Shown in pieces: positions 23,701 to 36,067 of a stretch of DNA of 64,000 bases; within the stretch, counting starts at the first letter, position 1, and every line of letters starts with the position of its first letter. The stretch lies in contig CM034305.1 of NCBI GenBank assembly GCA_019925795.1, positions 89,068,433 through 89,132,432 on the forward strand, given 5' to 3'. Both the position numbers and the translations under genes were made by a program. The notes below the pieces were generated by a model. That model saw only the letters and a list, made by a program, of their open reading frames with translations, did not search any database and had not been told where the DNA came from. The DNA comes from Dendrobium chrysotoxum (Eukaryota > Streptophyta > Magnoliopsida > Asparagales > Orchidaceae).

Positions 23701-24905
23701 CAAACAAAAGGCAGAAAGTGATCCTTCAAAATTTTAAAATAAAATTTTGCACACATTTCAATCATAAATGTTCGCACAAATAACTAAATTTTGAATAATT
23801 TTCAAAATCATGCATATTATGCATACAGCACGATATAATTTTTAAATTTAAACGTGCAACAACTTCAAAATGCATACAATTGTCTCAAGATAAGCACAAT
23901 TGTCTCAAGAAGCATGTTCTCACCTCAAAAAGCATGGAAGTGCTCTATATGAATGCATCAGAAAGTGCAAAAATATATTAAAAAACATTCAAGTAATGTG
24001 AATACACCAAAAAGCATGTAAGTGCACGTGTATACACATCAAAAAATGCACAAGTGTACTGTGAATAAGAAAAATATGCTATGCATTAAAAGATGTGCAC
24101 GCCATCTAAAAGGAAAATCAACTCACACACATGTGATATGATAAATGTGCTAATGTCCAAGCTTGGAATCTAAATGTCTGTACTAAAAATAACTTGAATC
24201 CAAACTTACCTAACTCCGAGAAGTGTACAACCATCTTAAAAATGATTATATGATCACTTTAAAATTATGCAAACTCTCTTTTAAAAATTAAACTCATTAT
24301 TACACAAAGCCCTCGAGTGAGCCCCCTTACAATAGAGCAAGGTCGTAGGTCTCAAATTTCAAATCAGATCCTCCTCCTCATTGCACATGTAGGGGTCCCT
24401 TTAAGATTAAAATTAAAATTTTCTAATTGCAAACCCAAATGTTTTAAACAATCAAACCTAGATGATAATTGGGCAGAAAACAAATATCAACTAGAGGATA
24501 TTATATTCCTAAAATGCTCAAGAATCTCAACGCAAATCATTTCATGCTCAAATTAGGATATGAATACAAAAAAAGAAATCCAAAAAAAATACAAATATAA
24601 ATATATTCAAATGAAATCTATCCTTATAACATAAAGATAAATCCATTCATCTAACAAATTTAAGATTAATCTCAGCTTAGAAAGAGTCAACATGATGTCA
24701 AGCATATCATTATGCCCATTCTCAAACAATCTATTGCTAGTAAGGACATGACATATGTGAATAGGTGATTTTACTGCAAGATGGCACCACAAGTGAACGG
24801 TTAAAACCCTAACTGAATGGTTTTGCCAGAAAATGTGCTATTAAATTATAGTCATAGCCATACCCATAAGTTTCTTAATGGCTTAAAAACTCTTGAGTTG
24901 TGAAT
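23701..24905. repeat. old dispersed repeat, copy 2, left part
   Basis: Contains the same degenerate aagcatg/aagtgca words as 18440-19235 and then the block matching 20930-21080. It is cut at 24910 by the solo gypsy LTR and resumes at 26451. Confidence 0.6.
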
Positions 24906-24910
24906 CATGT

Positions 24911-26445
24911 TGATGTGTAACAATAGGAGTTACTTAAGAAATTAAAGAGAGAAAATTAACAAAGTATTCCACCATAAGATTATTACTAACAACATGGAAT
25001 AATTCTCGGAAATCGAAGTCTTTGACTTTGCTTAGGCAAAGAAGAGCGATGTTGAACAACCAAACAATTCAAGACAACACAAAGAGAAATCGTAAACTAC
25101 GACGGTAAACAAGGATCCAAGATTTAATAATGAGAACTTTCACCTTTGGAACCCATTCGCTCAACTAGTATAGGCTTTAGCGGAAGAAGAGTCTCCACAT
25201 TAGAAGCGAGGTCACTCCGAGGAAGAAGGAACCTAAGATCGTCGTTCTTGGAGAGGTGGCCGGAGTGGTGGAGGAAGATGGTCGTCCGGTGATGATCCAA
25301 CGTCCCTTTGATCTTTGTTCGTCGATCACGTCAACTAAGGCGTATTGGATGCAGTCGATGTATTCTTCAACGGTGTCGTCAAAATCAAAGCCCACGTCAA
25401 AGAAAGGCGATTGGAGGATTTCGACTTGATTTCGATCGTCATGCACAAACCCAAAGTTCCATTCGGGTTCCGCCATACATGGTGATTAGAGAGGAGGGGG
25501 GGGAGGAGGGGCGGCGGCTTGAGAGGATAGGGATGAGAGGGGGTGGCTAGGGTTAGGGGAAAATTAGGGATTCACAATAATTCTGAATTTAATTTCAGAT
25601 TTAAGTGATTTTGGAGGGCATGGGTTTGAATTTCAAATTCAATATTAAATGTGGGTAGGGGTTAACTTGGCAAGAGAGGGGATTTGCCCATGCATGGGGC
25701 CGGCGGCATGGAGAGAGGGGGAGGGGTGATTATGAGGAGTTTAAAGGAGTTTCCAAGTGGGGCTAAGTGAATTTGGAGGGAGATTGATGACTCCTTTTAA
25801 ATTTGAAATTCTAATTGAATGACAAATTAAAACTTTCCCAATTTAGAGTCTCCAAATTAGGAAAGTATTGATTTGAAAATTTTAAATTTCAAATCTAAGG
25901 GGGGCGGCTAGGGGTCGGGGGGGGAGCAAGGGCTTGGGTGGAGGTGGAGGGTGGCGGTGGAATGGTGGTGGCTGATGGCTTGAAAGCCCAAGGAGGGCCG
26001 CCGGCTTTGGACAAGGGAGGAAGGGGCTCAGCCTCAATTGATCCCACTCCAAATCTCACAAAGAAATCTTGGAAAAGAAAACCTAGAACTCACAAAGAGA
26101 TCTATCTCCTCTAGGAACTCACTAAGAGATCCTTCTCCCCTCATGAACTCACTAAGAGAACAAGCAAGTAGAGCAAACTTTTCATTCAATAACTCATCAT
26201 CCCCAAATACAATAGAGAGGGGCCTTATATATAGGCCTCAAAATGATAAAAGAAAACAAATGACTAAAGTGTCCCTTGGGCTACAATAACAACTAGCTAC
26301 CCCTAAGGGTAAAAACGGAAAAACTGAAATAACAACATACATAATACATAAACTGCATCAAAAGTAAATGCTCTCCATCATGGCCGTCGATCTCCGATGC
26401 TTTCTCTGATAGACGCGTCGGAACCTTCTGTTGATGTCCTCATCA
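24911..26445 (-). mobile_element. solo LTR of the same gypsy family as the element at 1-5364
   Basis: 1535 bp, TGATGTGTAAC to GATGTCCTCATCA on the plus strand, flanked by CATGT at 24906-24910 and 26446-26450. The sequence on either side joins into the old repeat matching 20930-21360, which confirms the boundaries. It shares the LTR end, the telo-box-like cluster and the small ORF with the LTR at 3587-5364. No internal region remains. Confidence 0.93.
25177..25476 (-). CDS. small conserved protein encoded inside the LTR (99 aa), second copy
   Basis: Starts MAEPEWNFGFVHDD and shares the blocks SPFFDVGFDFD, TVEEYID, LVDVID, QRSKGRW and TTPATS with the frame at 3965-4291. The two start codons lie in equivalent places, after a CT-rich leader and the AACCCTAG motif. 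That both frames are still open after the LTRs have diverged in length and sequence argues for past selection on the protein. No known domain is recognised. The C-terminal 20 residues are not shared and may reflect decay in one or both copies. Confidence 0.6.
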   Translation of the reverse strand: MAEPEWNFGFVHDDRNQVEILQSPFFDVGFDFDDTVEEYIDCIQYALVDVIDEQRSKGRWIITGRPSSSTTPATSPRTTILGSFFLGVTSLLMWRLFFR

Positions 26446-26450
26446 CATGT

Positions 26451-27245
26451 AGTGTGCTTAATAGGACATAAAGCCCTCCGTGAGTTAAGGTCAAGTTAAA
26501 TTCATCCTCTTAGACAAATATCAATACCAAATCTATAAGATTCCCTTAGACGAAACAACTCATGGCTATCAGCAAAAATCCTTCAGTTAGTTTGGGTTGA
26601 TTGACTCCTCTAATTAATTAGGCCAGGGACTAAGACACCCCAAAATGATAGAATCATGAGATATTGATTGAGTTCATAATCACTCCCCCGCCATCCCCTT
26701 TAAGTTTAAGATGATAAATTTCACAATCCAATTCCTGGCAAATATATGAGTGTCATATCTACAATATAATTTTTTTTTTTTTAATTTCACCTGGAATCAC
26801 AATCTATCTCAGCAAAATTAGACACAAATTTTTAGAGCCCACGGTATCTTATATATTGTTAGCGCCAATGCAAATAAAAGTTCAAATTAGATTAATGATC
26901 ATAAACCAAAAAGAAAGTTATATTCCTTTAAATCTAACAAAACAAGAAGCACCTTTAGAAGTTTGTCACTATTTTTTTCCGAAGTCACCAAAAAGGATGA
27001 GGGGCAACTCAGCTTTTCCAAGATCAATTGTACAAATATGTTGAACATAATAACATCCAATATTCACTTTAAAATCACGCTTCGAGTTATAACAACTTTA
27101 CCAAGAATTTTCAAGCCAAATACTTTATATAGCCTGATGCTTCAAGCAAAAGGAATGTATTTTTTTAGCGTTACTTTCATTCCAAATAATAATAAAGATA
27201 GATGAAACCATATTTTAACCAAAGAATTAATATTCGGTGCATTAC
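26451..27245. repeat. old dispersed repeat, copy 2, right part, and remaining intron 7
   Basis: Continues the match to copy 1 to about 26715. The rest, up to the donor of exon 7, is AT-rich sequence including a 13-base T run near 26770. Confidence 0.6.
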
Positions 27246-27335
27246 CATCAACTGAAAGTGCTACATGAGTTTCAGGAATTGATCTTCCATTTGAAGATGG
27301 CCCATCATCACCAAGTAAATCAAGAACAGTAGCCT
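27246..27335 (-). CDS. host gene exon 7
   Basis: 90 nt between acceptor CTTTCCAG and donor GATG|GTAATG. It reads EATVLDLLGDDGPSS then NGRSIPETHVALSVD. It begins and ends in phase 1, so it is symmetrical. The first codon is completed by the last base of exon 6 (G+AG). The LLGDDGP core looks like a short conserved motif, but I cannot assign it to a family. Confidence 0.8.
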
Positions 27336-27402
27336 CTGGAAAGGAGAATGGTAGATAAAACACTAGACAACAAAATGTTCCATTGAGAATACTGATGTAT
27401 AC

Positions 27403-27531
27403 CAATTCGAGGCTTTTCCTTCTTCGTGTTGAATGTGTCATCCTTCCAGGTGGAAGTATGATCTGAAATGGATCCTGGCATCTTATATTTATTCACATTC
27501 TCGGCGCATTTATAAGAATCAGCTCCACTGG
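27403..27531 (-). CDS. host gene exon 6
   Basis: 129 nt, acceptor CCTCAAG, donor AATTG|GTATAC, phases 1 and 1. It reads SGADSYKCAENVNKYKM, then PGSISDHTSTWKDDTF and NTKKEKPRI. A competing acceptor four bases downstream would give a stop soon after, so the upstream one is preferred. Hydrophilic, no known domain. Intron 6 is only 67 bp (27336-27402), short but possible for a plant. Confidence 0.75.
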
Positions 27532-27806
27532 CTTGAGGAAGATTGCTGATTAAAACATTGAAAGCTAAATAAATATACCCGATGACATAAAATAAATTTT
27601 GGTGGAAAAAAGCAAGCAAAAAGATAACAACCTATCAGAAAAATTTTTCGGTTGCTCCAATCCTGATAATTTGAGAACCAAAGTGGACGGATGTTACATC
27701 AGCAAATAAAAGCAATTTAATAATGATCCTAATATCAGGTTTTTCAAAATCAATGCATTTCAAGTCTAAGAACGTTGTAGACAGACATGGGCAAAAAGAT
27801 TCTTAC

Positions 27807-27902
27807 TGGTTTCAAGAACCGTGGAAAAATTGCGACTAACTTTTCCCAACAAACTATCATCTGAAATCTTTGCAACGCGGGAATCCACTGAAGCAGCATT
27901 TT
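27807..27902 (-). CDS. host gene exon 5
   Basis: 96 nt, acceptor TTGTGCAG, donor ACCA|GTAAGA, phases 1 and 1. It reads ENAASVDSRVAKISDD then SLLGKVSRNFSTVLET. Its first two bases complete the codon left by exon 4 across the 20.4-kb intron, which is the main evidence for joining the two sides. Confidence 0.78.
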
Positions 27903-28204
27903 CTGCACAAGCTGAAACAACAACGAAATTTAACATGAAACCAATACGAAGTTTACGGAAATTAGCAGGCATTTATGACTTCTTTTGCTTAATCTAAAGA
28001 TGCTCTTTGTCACAAATTTCACCACCAAAATCAAATGAAACATCCTGAAACTTCAAAAAAGATTTGCCAATTAAGAAAATCAGCAGTTGATGTCTATAAA
28101 GGTAACATCCCTAAAGAGGAAAAAATTTTTTGAACAAGGATGGTAAGACATACACTTTGCAATTGCATTTTATGGCTCTTGAATCAAATTTATTGTTTTG
28201 GTAG
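27903..28204. other. intron 4, right next to exon 5
   Basis: AT-rich, nothing recognised. Confidence 0.5.
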
Positions 28205-28902
28205 TGTTGATGTGTTACTTCTGTGTGAGAAATATGATTGTGTCGATCAATCGGATTGTATTGTTGCCTTGAACCTATATTCAGTTAGTTGAACGCTAGA
28301 GGATTGCAGGGATCCCTCCCCTTGCTCGGGTTAGGGAGCAAATTTTAGCCAGGAAAACTTTTTTCCGTTCAACCGTACAACGATATAGCATTGTATGTCT
28401 GGTTGCAGACAGACAAAGAGCTGAATGCCACAGCACTCCAAACCACGGTATTGCGGCACTGCCAATCAGATTGGAGACAAAGAATGGAGCATTACGACGC
28501 TCTAGACTGCAGCGCTGCGACGCTCTCAATCAGACTGGACACAGAGAGAAGAGCCTGACGGCGCTCCAAACCTGGCACTGCGGCCCTGCGAGTCAGGCTA
28601 GGCCGTTTTCTTTCTCACTTTTTATGTTTAACATGAACGTTGCGCCCCTTAGGTAAATTTATGTCTCTTTGTCCATTCTATGAAGAGAACAGTACAACAG
28701 TAAAGAGAGACAAGGAGAGACTAAGAGAAAATAGATATATGTATAATTTCTCCCAATTTTAATAGTAGATTTCTTGGTGTGGTGTGGCTCTGTGATTTTT
28801 CCTGATTTTGAGTTTTTCCAATGTTAAATCCCGGTGTTGCTTCTTTTTCTGTTGCATTTTATCTTTCTTGTTTGTATTTGTTGTGTGATTTACTTCCCAA
28901 CA
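28205..28902 (+). repeat. LTR-like repeat, copy 1
   Basis: Starts TGTTGATGTG and ends TTCCCAACA, giving TGTTG..CAACA ends. It matches about 50150-50738 in order: GATCAATCG, the cttgctcgg block, ttttttccg, the agcgctgcga-type block, and the block TAGATTTCTTGGTGTGGTGT near the end. This looks like a solo LTR, perhaps Copia. No matching target-site duplication was found, so limits are approximate. The minus-strand frame 28529-28296 is not supported. Confidence 0.6.
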
Positions 28903-28910
28903 TGATGGAT

Positions 28911-31900
28911 GTAGGTCTCCGAAAGGATGCTACTAACGGGGATTAGAATGCAAAGGGTATGATCGCACTATCCCGTAGGACAAAACGGTCATAAGCATTT
29001 ACACTCTACGCATGCAGGCGGATGGGAGAGAAGATGGAGTTATACATGCGATTATTCATGGAGAATAGCGGCTTTCGCCTACACATCTCGATGGATAATA
29101 ATATGTATAACTCGATAGTCACGAGATTTCTCCTATTCGATACATCAGCTCAAATGAGGTTTATTTGATATAAGTCTCGGTTCCCTGCAGGTGCAAACCA
29201 CTGTGGTTAATTATATCTTAGGCCTTGATCTAAGAATACTCTCGATTAAGAATGCTACATTATTCTATTCATAGTTTGGTGCATAGAAGGGGTTCCTAGT
29301 TCTAATCCGAAGAGGATAAACTATTCTCTTTATCTTTAGTGATAATTAGACTTTTTAAATGTATGAAAATTGGATTAAAATTTTAAGTTTAAAAGATCAA
29401 AGATTAATTTATTAGCTTAGGATAAACGACATATTCAGAATTTATTAGAAGTTAAGAAGAGACATACTGAGGGGCGTACAATCTGAGCTTATATTTTCCT
29501 GGAGTGAGCTATCAGCTAACATCCTAAGCAAATCAACGTCTTATGAATGCAAGAAAGGATGGCTCTATCCTATGGAGTCAAGGATTTTAACTCAGAGATT
29601 TAAATCAGTAATATAAAAAATATGCAAATGAATATATTTAACGTTATATATGCATGAAGCGAATGTATAAAAAAATCTTTTATTCATTTATTTAGAAATA
29701 TAAATACAACTCAGAATCTGCGAGAAAGTAAGGTGGCCAAGTTCCTCCACGACATACTTGAGTTTCTACTGCTATGAATGAAATAGGCTTAAATGTGGCT
29801 GCTTGTTTTCTTCTGGCTCCAAGTCTATACTATAGAATTCCAAAAGAGAACACCCTCCCAATAAGAAAAGATTATCTTTTGGAGCCCTACACGAATACAT
29901 AAACAGTCACATTTAACCTTTTACAACTCTTTGAAATTGAACTATACACAAATACAATGAACATTTCACATCCAGCCCTAGATATATTCTACATTGAATC
30001 TCTATTTTTACAAGTATCATTGATATATTCTACCTTGCTTTTCTTTTTACATTAAAAAAATAACATGAAAATGCATATGCAATGTATGTATGATATGACA
30101 TGCATAGTACATAAAATAAATAAATAAATATATCAAGGATACCCTCCAGGCAAAGGTATCCACATCATACCAAAACACACTACGGCCTAGTCTAAAACTA
30201 GAGTCAGTGGTCCTAGGAAACAAATTCTAGTGTGTGAAAAATATCATGTGCTTTTGATGTCCTAGGAAATTTATTGTTTAAGTTATTCAAATTTAAAGTT
30301 ATTTGTTGGTTGTGGGCTAAGTGAGGTGTTGATTTAAATTTAAATTTTGATATATGAAAATGTTATTAATATCTTTGAAATTTATTAATAATTTATTGAG
30401 TGTCTTAAGATACGAGTCTTATGAATTCAATACATATATGCTCTCCAAAAGGAATTAAGTATAACATATGAAGGCTTTGAGGTATTTCTTTTATTACTAA
30501 TTTAGATGAATATTTATTTAAATTGAACAATAATCATCTTTGTTAAACCAGGGGTATGAGGTTTATTTCACCATCCTTTGGGTTATAACTTAATAGCCTC
30601 GTAAGTCTGGGTTACCCAGTAATTATCTTGGTTAATTATATTTGATTATTTGTCAAATTTTAAATTTATTTAAATTCATTAGGAATTTATTCAAGGCTAT
30701 ATAATCCAATGCAATTGTGCCTTCTTAAAGAAAGTGAAAACAATACAGAAAAGTTTTTAGTTTACTGAAAATTTATTAAAGACCCTCCGAATCTATCTTT
30801 TAAATGGAGTTAAATACAACACATAAGGGTCTTTTCTTATTTAAAATTTATTAAAGACCCATAAATATAATACTATTATGCTCTCCAAAGGAATCAATCA
30901 TAAAGCATAACAGTCTCTTTAATTAATTATTCAATATTAATTAATGAATTCATTTAATTAAATTAAGTTTAATTATATTAATTATGAGCTCTTATTTTGT
31001 TTGAGATTATTAAAATTAAATTTAATTAATATCATTTAATCATTAAAGTTTAATGGTTTAATTTTATTTTAAAATTTATTAACTTTTTATTTTGCCTATT
31101 TAATTAATTTATTTGGAATATATTGTTAATTTATTTGATTTAAATCTATTAAAAATTTTAATTTACTAGAGTATGATAAATTGAATTTATTCATCGTTAA
31201 TTATCATATCTCATTTTTATTAACATACTTATTTTATTAGACCCATTATGTTTTTATAAAAATTAAAAGAAAAAATTTTAAGTGTGTAACAAATCAATAT
31301 TATGCATCCCTAAATTTGTCACTAACAAATAAAGTCCTACGCACTACGGGTTTGAAAAATTAAATGCAGGATTTTTACAATGACCTAAATTTTGGAGAAT
31401 CCCAATAACATGTAAGGCTTAGAGGACCTAAAGGACTCTAAGTTTTAAAATTTACCTCACCGAAGCTAGTCAATGGTGCAACTGGCCGTACCGCCTCCAT
31501 TTGAAAGAAATGAAAGCGACTGAACTCCATAGCTACATTATCTAAATCATCTCTAATGTACCTCGCAAAAAGAAAAGCAGGTATTAGTATTTAATACAAA
31601 TAAAAAAACTAGCATTGATGTAAACATGATGATAGCATAGAGAGATTAATGCAAGTCAAATGTCATTTACGATATTATAAAAGAAGAGTTTATCATTAAG
31701 GATTGGGTTAGAATAATTTTAGTAGTGTTGATATGTACATTACCTTCTCATACTTGAATATTTTGATGGAAAGTGCAACGGATTTTCAACTTATCAACTT
31801 TACACAAAAAGTGCCCATTATTGATAAATCTATAAGCTTTATATCATCAGAGAGACATATAAATATACATCTAAGAGACTTCATGTTAAAGTGAGCAAGC

Positions 31901-34900
31901 ATAGGTGTGTAACTAATCCCATATAAACAAATCAATTTTAAGAATATATTATTTAAATATTTGAGAGAATGCATTAAATACTACTCATCAATATGTACAA
32001 CTAATTTTCTCAACTTTCTTGAATTGTAAGATTTCAATAGAACTCAATATTCAATTAGGCATAATAATATGACAAGTGAATATCCACAACAAATCATAAT
32101 ATGAGATGCTTTACAAGTATTTACCAACCATTAATATATACATGCATGTAAACCTATATCACTCTTATCATGTTTAGAACAAACAGATTAGTGATCATCA
32201 TGAGTAAAGCTCAATACAGTGAGTACAGAATATACATATTCATAAATCGCTATGGTTAAAATTGTATGCAATATTAAAATAAGAATATGCATCTAAAGGT
32301 CTCTAACTTTAATCACAATTCATTGAATGTTAGGAAATGAGTAAATATATAAATATCTAAATGTAGTATGAAAAATACTTTTTCATTTGTCACATAATCA
32401 TGTTGTAAGAAATTAAATTATACGAAACCCTCCACAAAAGGCAACAACCTTTAATCCTTTCATATTTTAGCCATGTTGTAAGAAATTAAATTATGCAAAA
32501 CCCCTCTCAAAAGGCAACAACATTTAAAGGATGTTGCATTTTGTGAGGGATTTCGTATATATTAATTTCTTATAATATGGCTATGTGACAAATGAAAAAG
32601 TATTTTGCATACTACATTTAGATACTTATATATTTACTCATTCTCTAACATTCAATGAATTGTGATTAAGGTTAGAGACATTTAGATGCATATTCTTATT
32701 TTGATATTACATACAATTTTGACCATAATGATTTACGAAAGTGTATATTATGTCCTCACCATATTGAGTTTTAATCATGATGATCATTAATATGTTTGTT
32801 CCAAATATGATAAGAGTAATGTAGGTTTACATGCATGCATATATTAATAGTTGGTAAACACTTGTAAAGCACCTCATATTACGATTTGTTGTGGATATTC
32901 ACTTGTCACATTATTAAGCCTAATTGAATATTAAATTTTATTGAAATCTTAAAATTCAAGAAACTTGAGAAAATTAATTGTATATATTGATGAGTTATAT
33001 TTAATGCCTTCTCTCAAATGTTTAAATGATATATTCTCAAAATTAATTTATTTAGAAGGAACTAGTTACACTCTTATGCTTGCTCACTTTAATATGAAAA
33101 CTCTTACATGTATATGTGTATGCCTCTCTGATGATATAAGCTTATAAATTTATCAATCATAGACACTTTTTGTATAAAGTTCACAAGTTAGAGATTCATT
33201 GAATTTGTTATCAAAATGTTCAAGTATAAGAAGGCAAAGTACATGTCAGCACTCCTAAAATTATTTTAACCGCGTCCTTAATAATAAACTCTTATTTTAT
33301 AATATCATAAATGATATTTGGCTTACATTAATCCTTTTATGCCATCACCATATTTACATCCAAGCTAGTTTTTATATTTGCATTAAATTCTGACACCTAC
33401 TTCTCTCTTTGCGTTATTTGCGAGATGCATTGGAGATAATTTAGATAACAAAGCGATGGAATTCAGTCACCTCCATTGCTTCCAAATGGAGGAGCTATGG
33501 CAGGTTGCACCGTTGACTAGCTCTGGTGAGTTAAATTATAAAACTTAAAAACCCCTAAGTCCTCTAAGCCTTGCATGTGAATAGGAATCCCCAAACTTTA
33601 GGTCCTTGTAGAAACCCTATATTTAATTTTTCAAACCTACTGACCCGCTAGTGAGGACTTTATTCGTTAGTAATAAATCTAGGGATGCGTAGTATTTATT
33701 TATTATCCACTTAGAAAGTTTTTTTTCCATAGAATCATAATGGGCCTAATAAAATAAGTATATTAATCAAAATAAGATAAAATAATTAACCATGAACAAA
33801 TTTAATTTATCATACTCTAATAAATAAAAACTATTAATGGATTTAAATCAAATAAATTAACAATATACTCTAAATAAATTAAATTAAATAGACAAAATAA
33901 AATTCTAAAATAAAATTAAATCATTAAACTTAAATGATTAAATAACATTAATTAAATCTAATTTTAATAATCTCAAACAAAAAAATGCTCATAATTAATA
34001 CAATTAAACTTGACTTAATGAAATAAATCTATTAATTAATATTGAATAATAAATTAAAGAAACTTTTATGCTTCATAATTGATTCCTTTGGAGAGCAAAA
34101 CAGCATTAGATTTATGGGTCTTTAATAAATTTTAAATAATAAAATGTCCTTATATATTGTATTTAACTCCATTTGCAAGATACACATACATTAGATTTGG
34201 AGGGTCTTCAATAAATTTTCAGTAAACTAAAAGCTTTCATGTATTGTATCCACCTTCTTTAAGAAGGCACAATTGCATTAGATTATATAAAATAAATCCC
34301 TAACGAATTTAAATAAATTTAAAATTTGACAAATAATCAAATATAATTAACCAAGGTAATTATTGGATGACCCGAGCTTACGAGGCTATTAAGTTCTAAC
34401 CCCAAAGATGGTGAAATAAACCTTATAGCCCTGATTTAACAAAGGTGATTATTGTTCAATTTAAATAAATATTCATCTAAATCAGTAATAAAAAAAATAC
34501 CTCAAAGCCTTCATATGTTATACTTAATTCCTTTTGGAGAGCATATATGTATTGGATTCAGAAGACTCGTATCTTAAGACACTCAATAAATCATTAATAA
34601 ATTTCAAATACATTAATAACATTTTCATATATCAAAATTTAAATTTAAATCAACACCTCACTTGGCCCACAACCAACAAATAACTCTAAATTTAAATAAC
34701 TTAAACAATAAATTTCCTAGGACATCAAAAGCACATGACATTCTTCACACACTAGAATTTGTTTGCTAAGACCACTAACTCTAATTTTAGGCTAGGCCAT
34801 AGTGTGTTTTGGTGTGATGCGGGTACCTTTGCCTAGAAGGTATTCTTGATATATTTATTTATTTATTTTATGTACTCTGGATGTCATATCATACATACAT

Positions 34901-36067
34901 TGCATATGCATTTTCATATTATTTTCTTTAATGCAAAAAAAATAAAGTAAAATATATCAATGATACTTGTAAAAATGGAGATTTAATGTAGAATGTATCT
35001 AGGGTTGGATGTAAGGTGTTCATCATATTTGTGTATATTTCAATTTCAAAGAGTTGTAAAAGGTTAAATGTGACTGTTTATGTATTCGTGTAGGGCTCTA
35101 AAAGATAATATTTTCTTTTTGGGAGGGTATTTTTTTTAGAATTCTATAGTATAGACTTGGAGCCAGAAGAAAACAAGCAGCCACATTTAAGCCTATTTCA
35201 TTCATAGGAGAAGAAATTCAAATATGCCATGGAGGAACTTGGCCACCTTACTTTCTCGCAAATCTTGAGTTGTATTTATGTTTCTAAATAAATAAATAAA
35301 AGATTTTTTTATACATTCACCACATGCATATATGACGTTAGATATATTCATTTGCATATTCTTTATATTACTGATTTAAATCTCTGAATTAAAATCCTTG
35401 ACTCAGTAAGATAGAGTCATCCTTTCTTGCATTCATAAGGCATTGATTGTGCTTAAGATGTTAGCTGGCGGCTCACTCCAGAAAAACATAAGCCCAGACT
35501 ATACGTCCCTCAGTGTGTCTCTTCTTAACTTCTGATAAATTTTGAATGTCATTTCTCCAAAGCTAATAAATTAATATTTGATCTTTTAAACTCAAATTTT
35601 TAATCCAATTTTCATACATTTAAAAAATCTAATCAACACTAAAGATAAAGAGAATAATTTATCCTCTTCAGAATAGAACCTAGGAACCCCCTCTATACAC
35701 CAAATTAAGAAGAGAATAATGTAGCATCCTTAATCGAGAGTATTCTTAGGTCGAAGTTTAAGATATAACTAACCACGGGGACTTGCTCCCGTGCAGAACC
35801 AACACCACATCAAATAAACTCATTCGAGCTGATGTATCGAATAGGAGAAATCTCATAACTATCGAGTTATGCATATTAATATCCATCGAGATATATAAGC
35901 GAAAACCACTATTCTCCATGAATAATCGCATGTATAACTCCATCTGCTCTCCCATCGGCCTGTATGTGTAGAGTGTAAATGCCTACTACCATTTTGCCTT
36001 ACGAGACAGTGCGAACATAGTCTTCGCATTCTGATCCCCGCTAGCAGCATCCTTTTGGAGACCCACA
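28911..36067. repeat. 7.1-kb inverted repeat (foldback), arms 28911-32456 and 32523-36067
   Basis: The two arms are inverted copies of each other over their whole length of about 3.5 kb. Examples: 29021-29110 against 35868-35955, 29740-29830 against 35150-35250, 30540-30610 against 34370-34440, and 32340-32456 against 32523-32650. The spacer of 66 bp is itself a partial direct copy of the inner end of the left arm. Arm identity appears high by eye. No ORF longer than about 80 codons and no transposase. It lies inside intron 4, so a transcript of the host gene would contain a long double-stranded hairpin. Outer ends show no clear duplication. Confidence 0.9.
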
